51,469 nucleotides of DNA from Halobacteriales archaeon QS_4_66_20 (GCA_003021015.1 PXRK01000006.1:1-51469), one strand, 5' to 3'. Numbered from the stretch's first letter, positions 28,236 to 37,374 are shown. Notes: generated from the letters alone by a model not told the origin. Numbers and translations: made by a program.

Positions 28236-28309
28236 TCCACGTCCGTCGGTTCCGGGCCCCGACGAGCAGTGCCGACGGGTCTTTGTGTCCCCCGGTCCAA
28301 CGACCTCGC

Positions 28310-28594
28310 ATGACCGATCCGGATCGGCTGACCCGGTTCGTCCGCACCACGTTCCGCGGCGCGGGCCGCCAGTACGCCGAGGCCAAGCGGGCGTTCCGCG
28401 ACGCTCGCCACGGCGCGCTCGCGGACCTGCCGACGGACGAGGAGGGACGGGCGCGCATCGTCTGTCGCCGGCACGCCGAGAAGCGGGCAGTCCGGGTCGA
28501 CGAGGAGGGGTATCCGGGGTGTTACGACGGTGACCATCCCGACTGTCAGGGGTGCGTCGAGGACATTCGCGACGCCACGATCGAAACCTGGTAG
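28310..28594 (+). CDS. Small haloarchaeal cysteine/histidine protein (DUF7091-like)
   Basis: 94 aa from ATG 28310 (MTDPDRLTRFVRTTFRGAGR). The C-terminal half has VCRRHAEKR and GCYDGDHPDCQGCVEDI, a likely zinc site. Divergent from rpa3. Function unknown; the family name is from memory. Confidence 0.75.
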   Translation: MTDPDRLTRFVRTTFRGAGRQYAEAKRAFRDARHGALADLPTDEEGRARIVCRRHAEKRAVRVDEEGYPGCYDGDHPDCQGCVEDIRDATIETW

Positions 28595-28619
28595 GGGCCT
28601 CGCCCGGCGAACGCTCCCC

Positions 28620-28721
28620 ATGAGCGAGGACGAGGTGAGCCCGGAGTCGCTGCGGGAGCGGATCAGGGAGGACCTCGCCGCCGCCGGGATCGACCCTGCC
28701 GTCGAGGGCAGATCGCTGTGA
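28620..28721 (+). CDS. 33-residue small protein
   Basis: ATG 28620 to TGA 28721 encodes MSEDEVSPESLRERIREDLA and 13 more residues. The composition is acidic and helical, in line with real haloarchaeal microproteins, and it lies 25 nt after the preceding gene on the same strand. No known domain. Confidence 0.5.
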   Translation: MSEDEVSPESLRERIREDLAAAGIDPAVEGRSL

Positions 28722-28747
28722 ACGGCACCGGACTTTTTTCGGTTGAC

Positions 28748-29983
28748 CTACGTCTTGAACCGCATCCGGGCAAGCAGCGCGATCGCGGCGACTGCGCCCA
28801 GAACCGCCAGCACGCCGAAGCCGGGGCCGTCGCCGTCGTCAGTCGACTCGTTGTCATCGCCGGTGGATCCGTTACCGTCGGCAGTTGACTCGTTGCCGTT
28901 CTCGGCACCGTTCTCAGTGCCGTTCTCCGTTCCATTCTCGGCACCGTTCTCCGTTCCATTCTCGGCACCGTTCTCCGTTCCATTCTCGGCACCGTTCTCC
29001 CCGCCGGTTTCGTCGCCGCCCGAGACGACCAGTTCGGCCGAGTCGGTCGCCGTTGCGCCGGCGTTGCCGGGGGCGTCTTCGCCCGTCGTTACGCTGACGT
29101 CGTAGAGGCTCGGGACGCCAACACTGTCGTCGGTGTCGGCCGACGTGTTGACCAGCGTCGTGCCGTTGCCAGCCGAGAACCCGTCGTTCCCGTCAACGAC
29201 GGCCGCGGGATCGAACGAGACTGTGGCGTTCCCGTCGCCGTCGTCGTCGCTCACAGTCGCAGTGACCGTCGCGCTCTGGCCGATGAAGTTGATCGACACC
29301 GTCCCTACGTCCGTGTCCTGGTACGAGAGCTCCATCGTGAGTTGCTCGCCGCCCTCGTACACCGCACCGGAGGCCGGGGATTCGATCGTGACCTGCGGAT
29401 CGATCAGTTCCAGGACGCTCCTGTCGACCACATCGACGCCCTCCTCGTAATGGGGTCGGTCCCCGGCCGCGAGGGTGATGTCGTAGGTGGTCGAGCCGAG
29501 TCCTGCGTCGGCGAGTCCCTCCTCGTACTCCGGGGAGGTGTTCACCAGCTCGGCACCCTCACCGACCGAGAACCCGTCGTTCTCGCCGCTGAACGCGCCA
29601 GTGTCGAACTCGACGGTCACGTTCCCGCTCGAACCGTTGTCGCGGACCGTCGCAGTGAACCGTGCGTTCTGGTCGGAGCTGTTGGCGCCGACCGTCACCG
29701 TCACGTTCTCCGCGTCCGCCAGGGAGAGCTCGATCGGCACCGTCTCGCCGACCTGGTACGGCCCATCGTCCGGCGTGGGAGCGACGATAGACGGCGACTC
29801 CGCGCTTTCGTTGTCTCCGTCCTGGATCGCCACGTCGGGTGCGTCGACCCCTTGTTCGACCGGCTGCTCGGCCGCGGGCGTGGCCGCGACCACGCCACCG
29901 ACACCGACCAACAGCAGTGCTATACCCCCAACTAACGCCAGCTGCGGAAGACCAATCCAACGGCTGTCTGTTTCCCTTGACAT
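28748..29983 (-). CDS. PGF-CTERM-anchored cell-surface glycoprotein
   Basis: 411 aa. Signal peptide at about 12-34 (LALVGGIALLLVGVGGVVAA). Two related beta-sandwich-like segments follow (60-190 and 195-320), each with a NDGFSxGxG(A/T)xLVNTS motif. A Ser/Asn/Gly/Glu linker contains tandem ENGTENGAENG with many N-glycosylation sequons (NGT, NGS). The C-terminus DGPGFGVLAVLGAVAAIALL then RMRFKT is a PGF-CTERM signal, which archaeosortase A cleaves and replaces by lipid. Located in the S-layer or outer surface; its ligand is unknown. Confidence 0.88.
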   Translation of the reverse strand: MSRETDSRWIGLPQLALVGGIALLLVGVGGVVAATPAAEQPVEQGVDAPDVAIQDGDNESAESPSIVAPTPDDGPYQVGETVPIELSLADAENVTVTVGANSSDQNARFTATVRDNGSSGNVTVEFDTGAFSGENDGFSVGEGAELVNTSPEYEEGLADAGLGSTTYDITLAAGDRPHYEEGVDVVDRSVLELIDPQVTIESPASGAVYEGGEQLTMELSYQDTDVGTVSINFIGQSATVTATVSDDDGDGNATVSFDPAAVVDGNDGFSAGNGTTLVNTSADTDDSVGVPSLYDVSVTTGEDAPGNAGATATDSAELVVSGGDETGGENGAENGTENGAENGTENGAENGTENGTENGAENGNESTADGNGSTGDDNESTDDGDGPGFGVLAVLGAVAAIALLARMRFKT

Positions 29984-30105
29984 TGCGCACCTGTCTGTTC
30001 TCAGATAAGGCCCTAATAAGATATCTTTGCAAAAATAGGTTCTTTACCAACCGACAGATTTTTATCGGGCGCTGGAACCCCACCCCGGCCGGTCTCGAAC
30101 CGTCG

Positions 30106-31149
30106 TCACTGGATATTCCGGTACGCCTCAAGGTAGTCCTCGATGACTGCTTCGTGGTCGTAGGCCCGCCAGAACTCGTCGACGGTCAGCTGCTCGAACT
30201 CGCCAGCGTCGACGATGGCGTCGGCGACGCCCTTGGGGTCGGTGACCCGGTAGCTGCGTTCGTAGTTCTCGATGAGTTCGTGGGCGCTGGATTCGGTCTG
30301 GTACTCGACGATGCCGACGCAGCCACAGGCCAGCGCCCACAGCAGTTCGGTCGCGAACATCTCCCTGTATGCGGTCTGGACGAACGCGTGGGCGCCGCGG
30401 TAGATTTCGAGACAGCGCGCCCGGTCGCAGGCGCCGACGAACTCCACCCGGTCGTCGATCCGCAGTTTCGCGACTTCGTCCTCGTACTCCCCCCTGAGGG
30501 GGCCGTCCCCGATGACCGTCGCCGACCACTCGCGCTCGCGCAGTTCCGCCAGACCCAACAGCAGGTCGTCCATGTTCGCGCTCTCGTCCAGCGGGTGGGC
30601 GTACACGACGTCGACCTCCTCCGCGGGGTCGGCGTCCTCGATAGCATCGAAGTCGATGCTCTCGGGGATCACGCAGGTACTGTCGTCGGTCGCGCCGAGT
30701 TCCCGGACGTTCGTCCGGACGAACTCCGAGGGGGTGACCACGCGCGCCGACTTCGTGGCCGCCCACCGGACCCCGCGGTCGTCCTCGTCGACGGTTTCGG
30801 TGCCGTACCACTCGACCGCGAGCGGTGACCGGGCGAGTTTGCTCCCGGTGTACGCCGCGACGACCTGGTTCGACGGCGTCGGCCGGGTGTGAACCACGTC
30901 GGGACGGTACCGGGCCAGCAGAACGGGGAGCCGGGTAAAAAACGACGACGCGGCGGTCCCGAGCGTCACCGCGCGGTACCGGACGCCGTCGACCACCATC
31001 TCGTCGTCGTAGTCGTCCCACCACTGTCCACAGAACACGGTGACTTCGTGACCGCGGTCCGCCAGCAGGCGTGCAACGCGTTCGAGACGACGTGTCGCGG
31101 GCCCGTCGTCGTGCCAACTCGTCTCCATCGCGACGAACGCCACGCGCAT
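30106..31149 (-). CDS. Glycosyltransferase family 4
   Basis: 347 aa from ATG 31149 (MRVAFVAMETSWHDDGPATR). N-terminal GT-B domain with RLADRGHEVTVFCG-type strand, then DVVHTRPTPSNQ. The C-terminal nucleotide-sugar domain holds VIGDGPLRGEYE, VEFVGACDRARC and FVQTAYREMFATELLWALAC, with the E-x7-E region (FATELLWALACGCVGIVEYQ). It probably transfers a sugar from a nucleotide donor in glycolipid or S-layer glycan synthesis; it lies next to a surface glycoprotein gene. Confidence 0.88.
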   Translation of the reverse strand: MRVAFVAMETSWHDDGPATRRLERVARLLADRGHEVTVFCGQWWDDYDDEMVVDGVRYRAVTLGTAASSFFTRLPVLLARYRPDVVHTRPTPSNQVVAAYTGSKLARSPLAVEWYGTETVDEDDRGVRWAATKSARVVTPSEFVRTNVRELGATDDSTCVIPESIDFDAIEDADPAEEVDVVYAHPLDESANMDDLLLGLAELREREWSATVIGDGPLRGEYEDEVAKLRIDDRVEFVGACDRARCLEIYRGAHAFVQTAYREMFATELLWALACGCVGIVEYQTESSAHELIENYERSYRVTDPKGVADAIVDAGEFEQLTVDEFWRAYDHEAVIEDYLEAYRNIQ

Positions 31150-31243
31150 ACTCCCCGGGACGGCGGCGGTTCTCAAAAATCCCCGGTTCCGAGGTTGCGG
31201 GCCACTCCGCGGGGGGCAGGTCGACGCCGACCGCGATCGCTGA

Positions 31244-31464
31244 TACGATCGTGCGTGACTTTGTACCGCTATGGAATCGCGTGTTGGGCGTTTCATACTG
31301 ATTGTTGTGAGTAGTTTCACCACCACATCGCAATAGCGGCGGTTTCACGGCTCGAAACTGGCGTCTGACGAATACCCGGCGGTAACGAGTCACAACAATC
31401 AGTATCAGCCCGTGAAACCAGCGATATTAGGGCTCAATGCTGAAAATACTCACGCACGACCGTA
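31244..31464. mobile_element. Family C inverted-repeat element interrupted by a family B element
   Basis: Outer ends TACGATCGTGCGTGA (31244) and TCACGCACGACCGTA (to 31464), flanked by TGA on both sides (31241-31243 and 31465-31467). Subtracting the inner B element and one TCA repeat leaves 109 bp, exactly the length of the uninterrupted C copy at 44540. Confidence 0.85.
31296..31404. mobile_element. Short inverted-repeat element, family B (109 bp), nested in family C
   Basis: Perfect terminal repeats TACTGATTGTTGTGA / TCACAACAATCAGTA. Flanked by TCA on both sides (31293-31295, 31405-31407), the signature of insertion with a 3-bp target duplication. Confidence 0.88.
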
Positions 31465-31522
31465 TGACAGCGGACCTGGAACTGGGGGAACCCATTTGTG
31501 CCAGCCAGCCCTTCGGGCGGGT

Positions 31523-33376
31523 GTGACAGCGTACGATCTTGAGCGGTACCTCACAGTTCGACGGGCGTACGGCGCGAGTCTCGGGCCGGACGGGCGGCTC
31601 GCATTCCTGCTCGACACGACGGGCGTCCCGCAGGTCTGGATGCTGGACGAGCCACAGGGCTGGCCCACCCAGCGAACCTTCCACGACGAGTCGGTGTCGT
31701 TCGCCACGTTCTCGCCGACGAGTCCGGAACTGGTGTTCGGGATGGACGAAGGCGGCAACGAGCGAATGCAACTGTTCCGCCTCGACGCCGACGGCGCCAT
31801 CACGCCGCTGACGGCGTTGCCCGAGGCGAAGCACCGCTGGGGCGGCTGGAGTTCGGACGGCGACCGGTTCGCGTTCGCCTCCAACCGCCGCGACGAGGCC
31901 GAGTTCGACGTGTACGTCCAGGACCGCGACGCGACCGGCGACGCCGCCGAGCGCGTGTTCGAGGGCGACGGCTGGTTCAGCGTCGCCGGCTGGAGCCCCG
32001 ACGACGACGCGCTCGTTCTCTCGGAGGCCCACTCAAGTTTCGACCAGGACCTGTCCGTGCTCGACCTCGACACGCGCGAGCGGCGACAGCTCACCGACGA
32101 CGACGAGCCGGTGCGCTACCACAGCGTCCAGTGGGGGCCCGACGGCGAGTCGCTGTACCTCGTGACCGACAGGGACTCCGACACGCTGTATCTCGCCCGG
32201 ATGGACGCCGAAACCGGCGAACTCGAACGGCTCAGGGACGGCGGCGAGTGGAACATCGACGGCGTCGCGCTCGACGAGGACCACCGCCTGCTGGTGTACT
32301 CGCGCAACGTCGACGGCTACACCGAACTCGCCCTCGCGGATCTCGTCGGCCCGGCCGAACTCGATCCGATCCCGCTCCCCGACATCCCGGGCACCGTCGC
32401 GGGCGGCGTGAGTTTCAGTCCCGACGGCGACCGGCTGGCGCTTTCGTCCTCCGGCCGGAGCCTCAACACGAACGTCTCCGTCGTCGACGTCGCGGCGCTC
32501 CGCGAGGCGGACGGGGTGAGCGAGGCTACCGACAACGAATCCGAATCCGCGGGAGCCGTCACCCGCTGGACGGACGCCGCGACGGCGGGCATCCCGCGGG
32601 AGACGTTCCTCGAACCCGATCTCGTCCACTACGAGACGTTCGACGGCCGGGAGATCCCGGCGTATTTCACACAGCCGACGGAGATTCCGCCGGAGGGATC
32701 GCCGGTGATCGTCGACATCCACGGCGGGCCCGAGAGCCAGCGCCGGCCCTCCTTTTCGGGACTCACGCAGTACTTCCTCTCGCAAGGCTACGCCGTGTTC
32801 GAGCCGAACGTCCGCGGCTCGTCGGGATACGGGAAGACCTACACTCACCTCGACGACGTCGAAAAGCGGCTGGACTCGGTGCGCGACATCGGCGCCGCGC
32901 TGGACTGGCTCGAAGCCCGCTCCGACGTGGACACCGGTCGCATCGTCGCCAAGGGCGGGTCCTACGGCGGATTCATGGTGCTGGCCTCGCTCATCGAGTT
33001 TCCGGAGCGGTGGGCCGCCGGGGTCGACGTCGTCGGCATCGCGAACTTCGTCACCTTCCTCGAGAACACGGGCCCCTGGCGGCGCGAACTCCGGGAGGCG
33101 GAGTACGGGTCGCTCGCCGAGGACAGGGAGTTCCTCAAGGAGATCAGCCCGATCAACAACGCCGACCGGATCGAGGCGCCGCTGTTCGTCCTCCATGGGG
33201 CGAACGACCCCCGCGTGCCGGTCGGCGAGGCCGAACAGATCGCCGAGGAGGCCCGCGAACAGGGCGTTCCCGTCGAGAAGCTGATCTTCGATGACGAGGG
33301 TCACGGCATCTCCAAGCTCGAGAACCAGATCGAGGCGTACTCGGCGGTCGTCGAGTTCCTCGACGAGCACGTCTGA
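31523..33376 (+). CDS. S9-family prolyl oligopeptidase-like peptidase
   Basis: 617 aa with a GTG start at 31523 (VTAYDLERYLTVRR); the open frame extends to 31412 only through the repeat elements. Residues 1-350 form a beta-propeller with repeated WSPDDDAL and FSPDGDRLALSS-type blades. The C-terminal alpha/beta hydrolase has the catalytic triad Ser480 (KGGSYGGF), Asp562 (HGANDPRVP) and His594 (EGHGIS). It probably cleaves short peptides in the cytoplasm; no signal peptide. Acylaminoacyl-peptidase or dipeptidyl-type specificity cannot be separated. Confidence 0.92.
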   Translation: MTAYDLERYLTVRRAYGASLGPDGRLAFLLDTTGVPQVWMLDEPQGWPTQRTFHDESVSFATFSPTSPELVFGMDEGGNERMQLFRLDADGAITPLTALPEAKHRWGGWSSDGDRFAFASNRRDEAEFDVYVQDRDATGDAAERVFEGDGWFSVAGWSPDDDALVLSEAHSSFDQDLSVLDLDTRERRQLTDDDEPVRYHSVQWGPDGESLYLVTDRDSDTLYLARMDAETGELERLRDGGEWNIDGVALDEDHRLLVYSRNVDGYTELALADLVGPAELDPIPLPDIPGTVAGGVSFSPDGDRLALSSSGRSLNTNVSVVDVAALREADGVSEATDNESESAGAVTRWTDAATAGIPRETFLEPDLVHYETFDGREIPAYFTQPTEIPPEGSPVIVDIHGGPESQRRPSFSGLTQYFLSQGYAVFEPNVRGSSGYGKTYTHLDDVEKRLDSVRDIGAALDWLEARSDVDTGRIVAKGGSYGGFMVLASLIEFPERWAAGVDVVGIANFVTFLENTGPWRRELREAEYGSLAEDREFLKEISPINNADRIEAPLFVLHGANDPRVPVGEAEQIAEEAREQGVPVEKLIFDDEGHGISKLENQIEAYSAVVEFLDEHV

Positions 33377-33424
33377 TCGCCGGACTCCAAAGGCTCTTAG
33401 CGGGGACAGCCATACAGGGCGCGC

Positions 33425-33979
33425 ATGGACGAGTACGAGGCGGTCGTCTATGACTTAGACGGGACACTCGTGCGACTCGACGTCGACTGGGACGCAGTGC
33501 ACGCGGCCGTCGTCGAGCGACTCGACGAGCACGAGGTCGACGTCGGCGACCGGGATCTGTGGGACATCCTCGACGTGGCGGCCGAGCGCGGCGTAAAAGA
33601 CGTCGTCGAGGAGACGATCGCAGCATTCGAGCACGAGGGCGCGAAAACGTCCCGCCGTCTGCCGCTCGCTGACGAACTGCCCCACGGGGTGCCGGTGGCC
33701 GTCTGCTCGCTCAACTGCGAGGCGGCCTGTCGGGTCGCCCTCGAACGGCACGACCTCGGCGGACACGTCGACGCGGTCGTCGGCCGCGACACCGTGGCCC
33801 GGCACAAGCCGAACCCGGAACCGCTGCTGTACGCGATCGAGTCCGTCGGCGCCCACCCCGAGCGGACGCTGTTCGTCGGCGACTCCGACAGCGACCGCGA
33901 GGCGGCAGCGGCCGCCGGCACCGCCTTCGAGTTCGTCGCAGCCCGGACTGCGGAGGCCCCACCTGAAGGCGAGAACTGA
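33425..33979 (+). CDS. HAD-superfamily hydrolase
   Basis: 184 aa. Motif I YDLDGTLVRLD (nucleophile Asp10), motif II region VAVCSLNCEAA, motif III Lys in RHKPNPEPLL, and motif IV VGDSDSDREAA. The short helical cap (30-75) is of the C1 type. Likely a phosphatase such as a phosphoglycolate phosphatase-like enzyme; substrate unknown. Its TGA stop is followed directly by an F-like repeat relic. Confidence 0.88.
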   Translation: MDEYEAVVYDLDGTLVRLDVDWDAVHAAVVERLDEHEVDVGDRDLWDILDVAAERGVKDVVEETIAAFEHEGAKTSRRLPLADELPHGVPVAVCSLNCEAACRVALERHDLGGHVDAVVGRDTVARHKPNPEPLLYAIESVGAHPERTLFVGDSDSDREAAAAAGTAFEFVAARTAEAPPEGEN

Positions 33980-33993
33980 TAGTAATTGTTGAG
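33977..33993. repeat. Relic of an F-like inverted-repeat end on a stop codon
   Basis: TGA (stop of the HAD gene) followed by TAGTAATTGTTGAG, which matches the F/B-type end TAGTGATTATTGTGAG with a small deletion. The rest of the element is missing; the convergent gene ends right after. Confidence 0.5.
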
Positions 33994-34227
33994 CTACGCT
34001 TCCTGGGAGCGCGCGTAGCCGTAGACACACAGCGAGATGAGCAGCCACAGCGGCGCCCCCACGCGGACGGCGAACAGTGCCCGGTCGGGCCATGTCGGCA
34101 GCGTGACGAACAGCGACGCGACGGCGACGACCGGTACGCCGACCGCGAGCGCGGCGATGAACGTCACCTGCATCACCCAGCCGTAGTCGACTCCCTCGGG
34201 GTCCGTCCGTTCTCCCTCCGGCGTCAC
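33994..34227 (-). CDS. Small two-helix membrane protein (DUF5822-like)
   Basis: 77 aa. A short N-terminal part with DPEGVDYGWVMQVTF precedes two transmembrane segments (about 19-43 and 51-72, ending YGYARSQEA). Conserved haloarchaeal small membrane protein by appearance; function unknown. Convergent with the HAD gene. Confidence 0.78.
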   Translation of the reverse strand: MTPEGERTDPEGVDYGWVMQVTFIAALAVGVPVVAVASLFVTLPTWPDRALFAVRVGAPLWLLISLCVYGYARSQEA

Positions 34228-34346
34228 GCGCCCCCGTTCGGGCGGCCGGCCTAAGCCGTTGCCGGTTTCCGGCCGGCCTGTCGGCCCGCTGGCACGTCCT
34301 GCGGGCGAACAGAAGGCGTTTCACCGGCCGTCTCCACCCTCCGGAT

Positions 34347-35156
34347 ATGCCGACTGTGCGCGATATCCGGGAGAAGGCCGGCGACGAACCGATCACGATG
34401 CTGACCGCGTACGACGCTGTGACGGCCAGCCTCGTCGACGCCGCCGGGGTCGACGTCGTCCTGGTCGGCGACAGCATGGGGAACGCAGTACTGGGCTACG
34501 ACTCGACGCTCCCGGTCACCCGCGAGGAGGTCGCCTCCCGCACCGGCGCGGTCGCGCGCGGCGCCGACGACGCCCTGGTGGTCGCCGACATGCCCTTCCT
34601 CTCTTTTGGCACCGAACTCGCAACCGGGATCGAGAACTGCGGCCGGATGCTCAAAGAGGAGGGCGCCAGCGCGGTCAAGATCGAGAGCAGCGAGCACACC
34701 GTCGACCTCACAGAGCGCCTGACCAACATGGGCGTGCCGGTGATGGCTCACGTCGGGCTCACCCCCCAGAGCGTCAACCAGACCGGCTACCTCCGGCAGG
34801 GCACCGATCGCGAGGAGGCCCGCGAGATCCACGACCTCGCCGTCCGCCACGAGGAGGCCGGCGCGTTCGCCTGCGTGCTCGAACATATCCCCGACAACCT
34901 CGCTGCGGCGATCACCGACGACCTCGATGTCCCGACAATTGGCATCGGCGCCGGCACCGATTGTGACGGCCAGGTGCTGGTGATCAACGACGCCGTTGGA
35001 CTCTCGGAGGGCTCGCCACCGTTCGCGGAAGCGTTCGGCAACGTCCGCGAGGAGATGGAAGACGCGCTCGACAGCTACGTTGAGGCCGTCGAGAGCGGCG
35101 AGTTTCCCGGCGACGAGCACAGCTACACGGAGCCGGAGCTGGACGAACTGTACTGA
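34347..35156 (+). CDS. panB: 3-methyl-2-oxobutanoate hydroxymethyltransferase (ketopantoate hydroxymethyltransferase)
   Basis: 269 aa. Starts MPTVRDIREKAGDEPITMLT. Metal and substrate motifs are visible: VVLVGDSMGN, VVADMPFLSFG, VKIESSEHT, GVPVMAHVGLTPQ and PTIGIGAGTDCDGQVLV. It makes ketopantoate, the first committed step of pantothenate and CoA synthesis. Archaeal CoA synthesis continues with pantoate kinase and phosphopantothenate synthetase, not encoded here. Confidence 0.95.
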   Translation: MPTVRDIREKAGDEPITMLTAYDAVTASLVDAAGVDVVLVGDSMGNAVLGYDSTLPVTREEVASRTGAVARGADDALVVADMPFLSFGTELATGIENCGRMLKEEGASAVKIESSEHTVDLTERLTNMGVPVMAHVGLTPQSVNQTGYLRQGTDREEAREIHDLAVRHEEAGAFACVLEHIPDNLAAAITDDLDVPTIGIGAGTDCDGQVLVINDAVGLSEGSPPFAEAFGNVREEMEDALDSYVEAVESGEFPGDEHSYTEPELDELY

Positions 35157-35179
35157 ACCACAAGATCAGCGGCGATCCG

Positions 35180-36988
35180 TTACTTCCCCCAGAACGGGTC
35201 GCGCTGGCGGTGTTCGTCGAGGTACATGCTCAGGACTTCCCGCTCGTCGGCGGAGATGTCCTCGGCGAGTTCCTGTTCGAGGATCTTCGCGTGTTTCTCG
35301 GGGATCTCGACCCACAACTCGTCGCCTTCCTTGATCTGGCGGCCGACGGTCGGGCCGTCGATGGAGACGGCGACGCGCTCGCCCGTCCGGGCCTCGTCGA
35401 CATCCTCGCCCTCGTCCTGGATCGACTTGAGCATCCCCACCCGCTCCGGTTCGCTGTCGTCGAACAGCACGACCCGGGAGTTGCGTTTCAGCAGGCCGCC
35501 TCGCACCTCGACGCCGACGACGGCGGGGTCGGACTGCCGGAACGTGTGGTCGGGGAGAATCTCGAATCTGGCCGGGCGCGTGATGTTTTCGAGCACCTGC
35601 TCCTGCTGGGCCTCCTCGATGGCGGCGACGTGTTCCTCGTACTCCTCGATGAGGCGGTAGATGACGTCGTGCTCGAAGATCTCAACGTCCTCCTGCTCGG
35701 CGAGGTCCCGCGCGTCGTCGAGCACGTCGACGTTGAACGCCAGCAGCGCCTGGCGCTGCGGCGAGTTGGCAGTCCCGGCCATCCGCACGTCCCGCGGTGC
35801 GACGTCGCCAACCTCCGCGCGCATGATCGGGATCTCCTCCTCGGCAAGCGTGCTCGCGAGCGCCTCCAGGCTCCCGAGCGTGTCCGCCTTCACCGTGAGG
35901 CCGTCCTCGTCGGTTTCGACCTCGATCTCGGCGAGTTCGGCCCGGACCTCGTCGAGCACATCCTCGACGCCGCGGTCGCGGACGACGCGGATCGGCGCGC
36001 CGGCCATCGCGTCGTCGAGGTCCGGGGCGGCGATCTTGACGCCCTGTGCGGCGACCACAGAGTCGACCTGTTCGAACGCCTCGTCGGCGCGGATCTCCGA
36101 GAGCGGGCGGGGCTGCAACAGCGCCCGCACCTCGGTGACGATCGGGTTGTTCACCCCGCCGACGACGATCTGATCGTCCGCGGCGATCGTCCCGTCGTAG
36201 ATGACCGCGTCGATGGTCGTCCCGAAGCCCTGGGTCTCCTTGACCTCCAGGACGGTCCCCGCGCCGGGCCCTTCGACGTCGATCTCCATCTCCGATTTCA
36301 TGTACCGCTGGGACAGGCCCATCAGGACGGTCAGCAGGTCGGGGATTCCCTCGCCAGTTTCCGCCGACACTGGGACGACGCCGACGTTCGCCTGGAAGTC
36401 CTGCACCCGCCAGTACATATCGGCGGAGAAGCCGGCGTCCGAGAGGTTCCCGATGATCTCGTAGAGGTTGTCGTTGAGGTCGGACTCGACGCGGTCGCTC
36501 TGGGCCTCGATGGCGACTTTCGACGGCCGGTCGGCCTCGGGGTTCCACCCGGGGACGGTATCGATCTTGTTCGCCGCGACGATGAACGGCGTGGCGGTCC
36601 GCTTGAGGATGTCGATCGCCTCGTGGGTCTGGGGCTGGAAGCCGTCGTTGACGTCGACGACGAGTACGGCGATGTCCGCGAGCGCGCCGCCGCGCGAGCG
36701 CAGCGTCGAGAAGGAGTGGTGGCCGGGCGTGTCGATGAACAGCAAGCCGGGGAGGTCGAAGTCGTCCGGGTTCACCAGCTCCCCGGCGATGTCGGAGATG
36801 ACCGACAGCGGCACGGCCGTCGAGCCGATGTGCTGCGTGATCGCCCCCGCTTCCCCCTCGCTGACCGCGGAGCCGCGGATCTTGTCGAGCAAACTCGTCT
36901 TGCCGTGGTCGACGTGACCGAGCACCGCGACGATCGGCGTCCGCAGCGCGCTCGGCTCCGCGTCGGCTGGCTGGTCCTGTTCTGACAT
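35180..36988 (-). CDS. infB: Translation initiation factor aIF5B (IF-2 family GTPase)
   Basis: 602 aa. GTPase motifs: G1 GHVDHGKTS, G3 DTPGHHSF, G4 NKID, G5 SAETG. Domain II (GTVLEVKETQGFGTTIDAVI), a long helix, and C-terminal domains follow, ending DEHRQRDPFWGK. It promotes subunit joining and initiator tRNA placement. No intein is present, unlike some archaeal infB genes. Element D lies 125 nt upstream of the start. Confidence 0.96.
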   Translation of the reverse strand: MSEQDQPADAEPSALRTPIVAVLGHVDHGKTSLLDKIRGSAVSEGEAGAITQHIGSTAVPLSVISDIAGELVNPDDFDLPGLLFIDTPGHHSFSTLRSRGGALADIAVLVVDVNDGFQPQTHEAIDILKRTATPFIVAANKIDTVPGWNPEADRPSKVAIEAQSDRVESDLNDNLYEIIGNLSDAGFSADMYWRVQDFQANVGVVPVSAETGEGIPDLLTVLMGLSQRYMKSEMEIDVEGPGAGTVLEVKETQGFGTTIDAVIYDGTIAADDQIVVGGVNNPIVTEVRALLQPRPLSEIRADEAFEQVDSVVAAQGVKIAAPDLDDAMAGAPIRVVRDRGVEDVLDEVRAELAEIEVETDEDGLTVKADTLGSLEALASTLAEEEIPIMRAEVGDVAPRDVRMAGTANSPQRQALLAFNVDVLDDARDLAEQEDVEIFEHDVIYRLIEEYEEHVAAIEEAQQEQVLENITRPARFEILPDHTFRQSDPAVVGVEVRGGLLKRNSRVVLFDDSEPERVGMLKSIQDEGEDVDEARTGERVAVSIDGPTVGRQIKEGDELWVEIPEKHAKILEQELAEDISADEREVLSMYLDEHRQRDPFWGK

Positions 36989-37113
36989 CCGATCACCCTA
37001 GAACTGGTAGAACCCAGCCGGTCGCCGCATTTAAGAACATCGTCTTTACTACCCGACCCCCTTGAGGTCCCCCGTACCAGCGCCCGTCCACTGCGAGTTT
37101 GGGGTTGTTCTGA

Positions 37114-37221
37114 TACTGCCGGACGTGATTCCGTTCCCACCCGGATAGCGCTCAGCATCTGAGACAACCGAAACCCCCAGTCTGAGCATCACTCGGAGTA
37201 ACATAGTCACGTCCGGCAGTA
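37114..37221. mobile_element. Short inverted-repeat element, family D (108 bp)
   Basis: TACTGCCGGACGTGATTCCG at the left; TCACGTCCGGCAGTA at the right; perfect 15-bp ends. Flanked by TGA on both sides (37111-37113, 37222-37224). The right end lies 3 nt from the stop codon of the small zinc-ribbon gene. Confidence 0.87.
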
Positions 37222-37224
37222 TGA

Positions 37225-37374
37225 CTACCGGTGGACGGTGATCGTGACTGCACCGCAGGCACACTCGTAGGCGCGGCGTTCGCCCCGCTCGGTCCGGTAG
37301 ACGAGCATGCACTGCGGGTCGCCCAGTTCACGCTCGCACTCCTCACAGGTAGTGCCGAGTTGCTCCTCGAACAT
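37225..37374 (-). CDS. 49-residue zinc-ribbon microprotein
   Basis: ATG 37374 to TAG 37225 encodes MFEEQLGTTCEECERELGDP, then QCMLVYRTERGERRAYECAC and GAVTITVHR. Two knuckles, CEEC and CAC, plus the central Cys suggest one zinc ion. Haloarchaea have many such small zinc-finger proteins; function unknown. It ends directly against element D. Confidence 0.8.
   Translation of the reverse strand: MFEEQLGTTCEECERELGDPQCMLVYRTERGERRAYECACGAVTITVHR

Noticed and set aside
30060..30110. CTCGAACC-like sequence considered as a tRNA T-arm
   Set aside because: No acceptor or anticodon stems can be formed around it; no tRNA was found anywhere in the window.
31412..31522. N-terminal extension of the S9 peptidase
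   Set aside because: These codons lie inside the nested inverted-repeat elements; GTG 31523 gives the usual family start.
35210..36985. 591-codon frame antisense to infB
   Set aside because: Same shadow effect; infB motifs on the minus strand are unambiguous.
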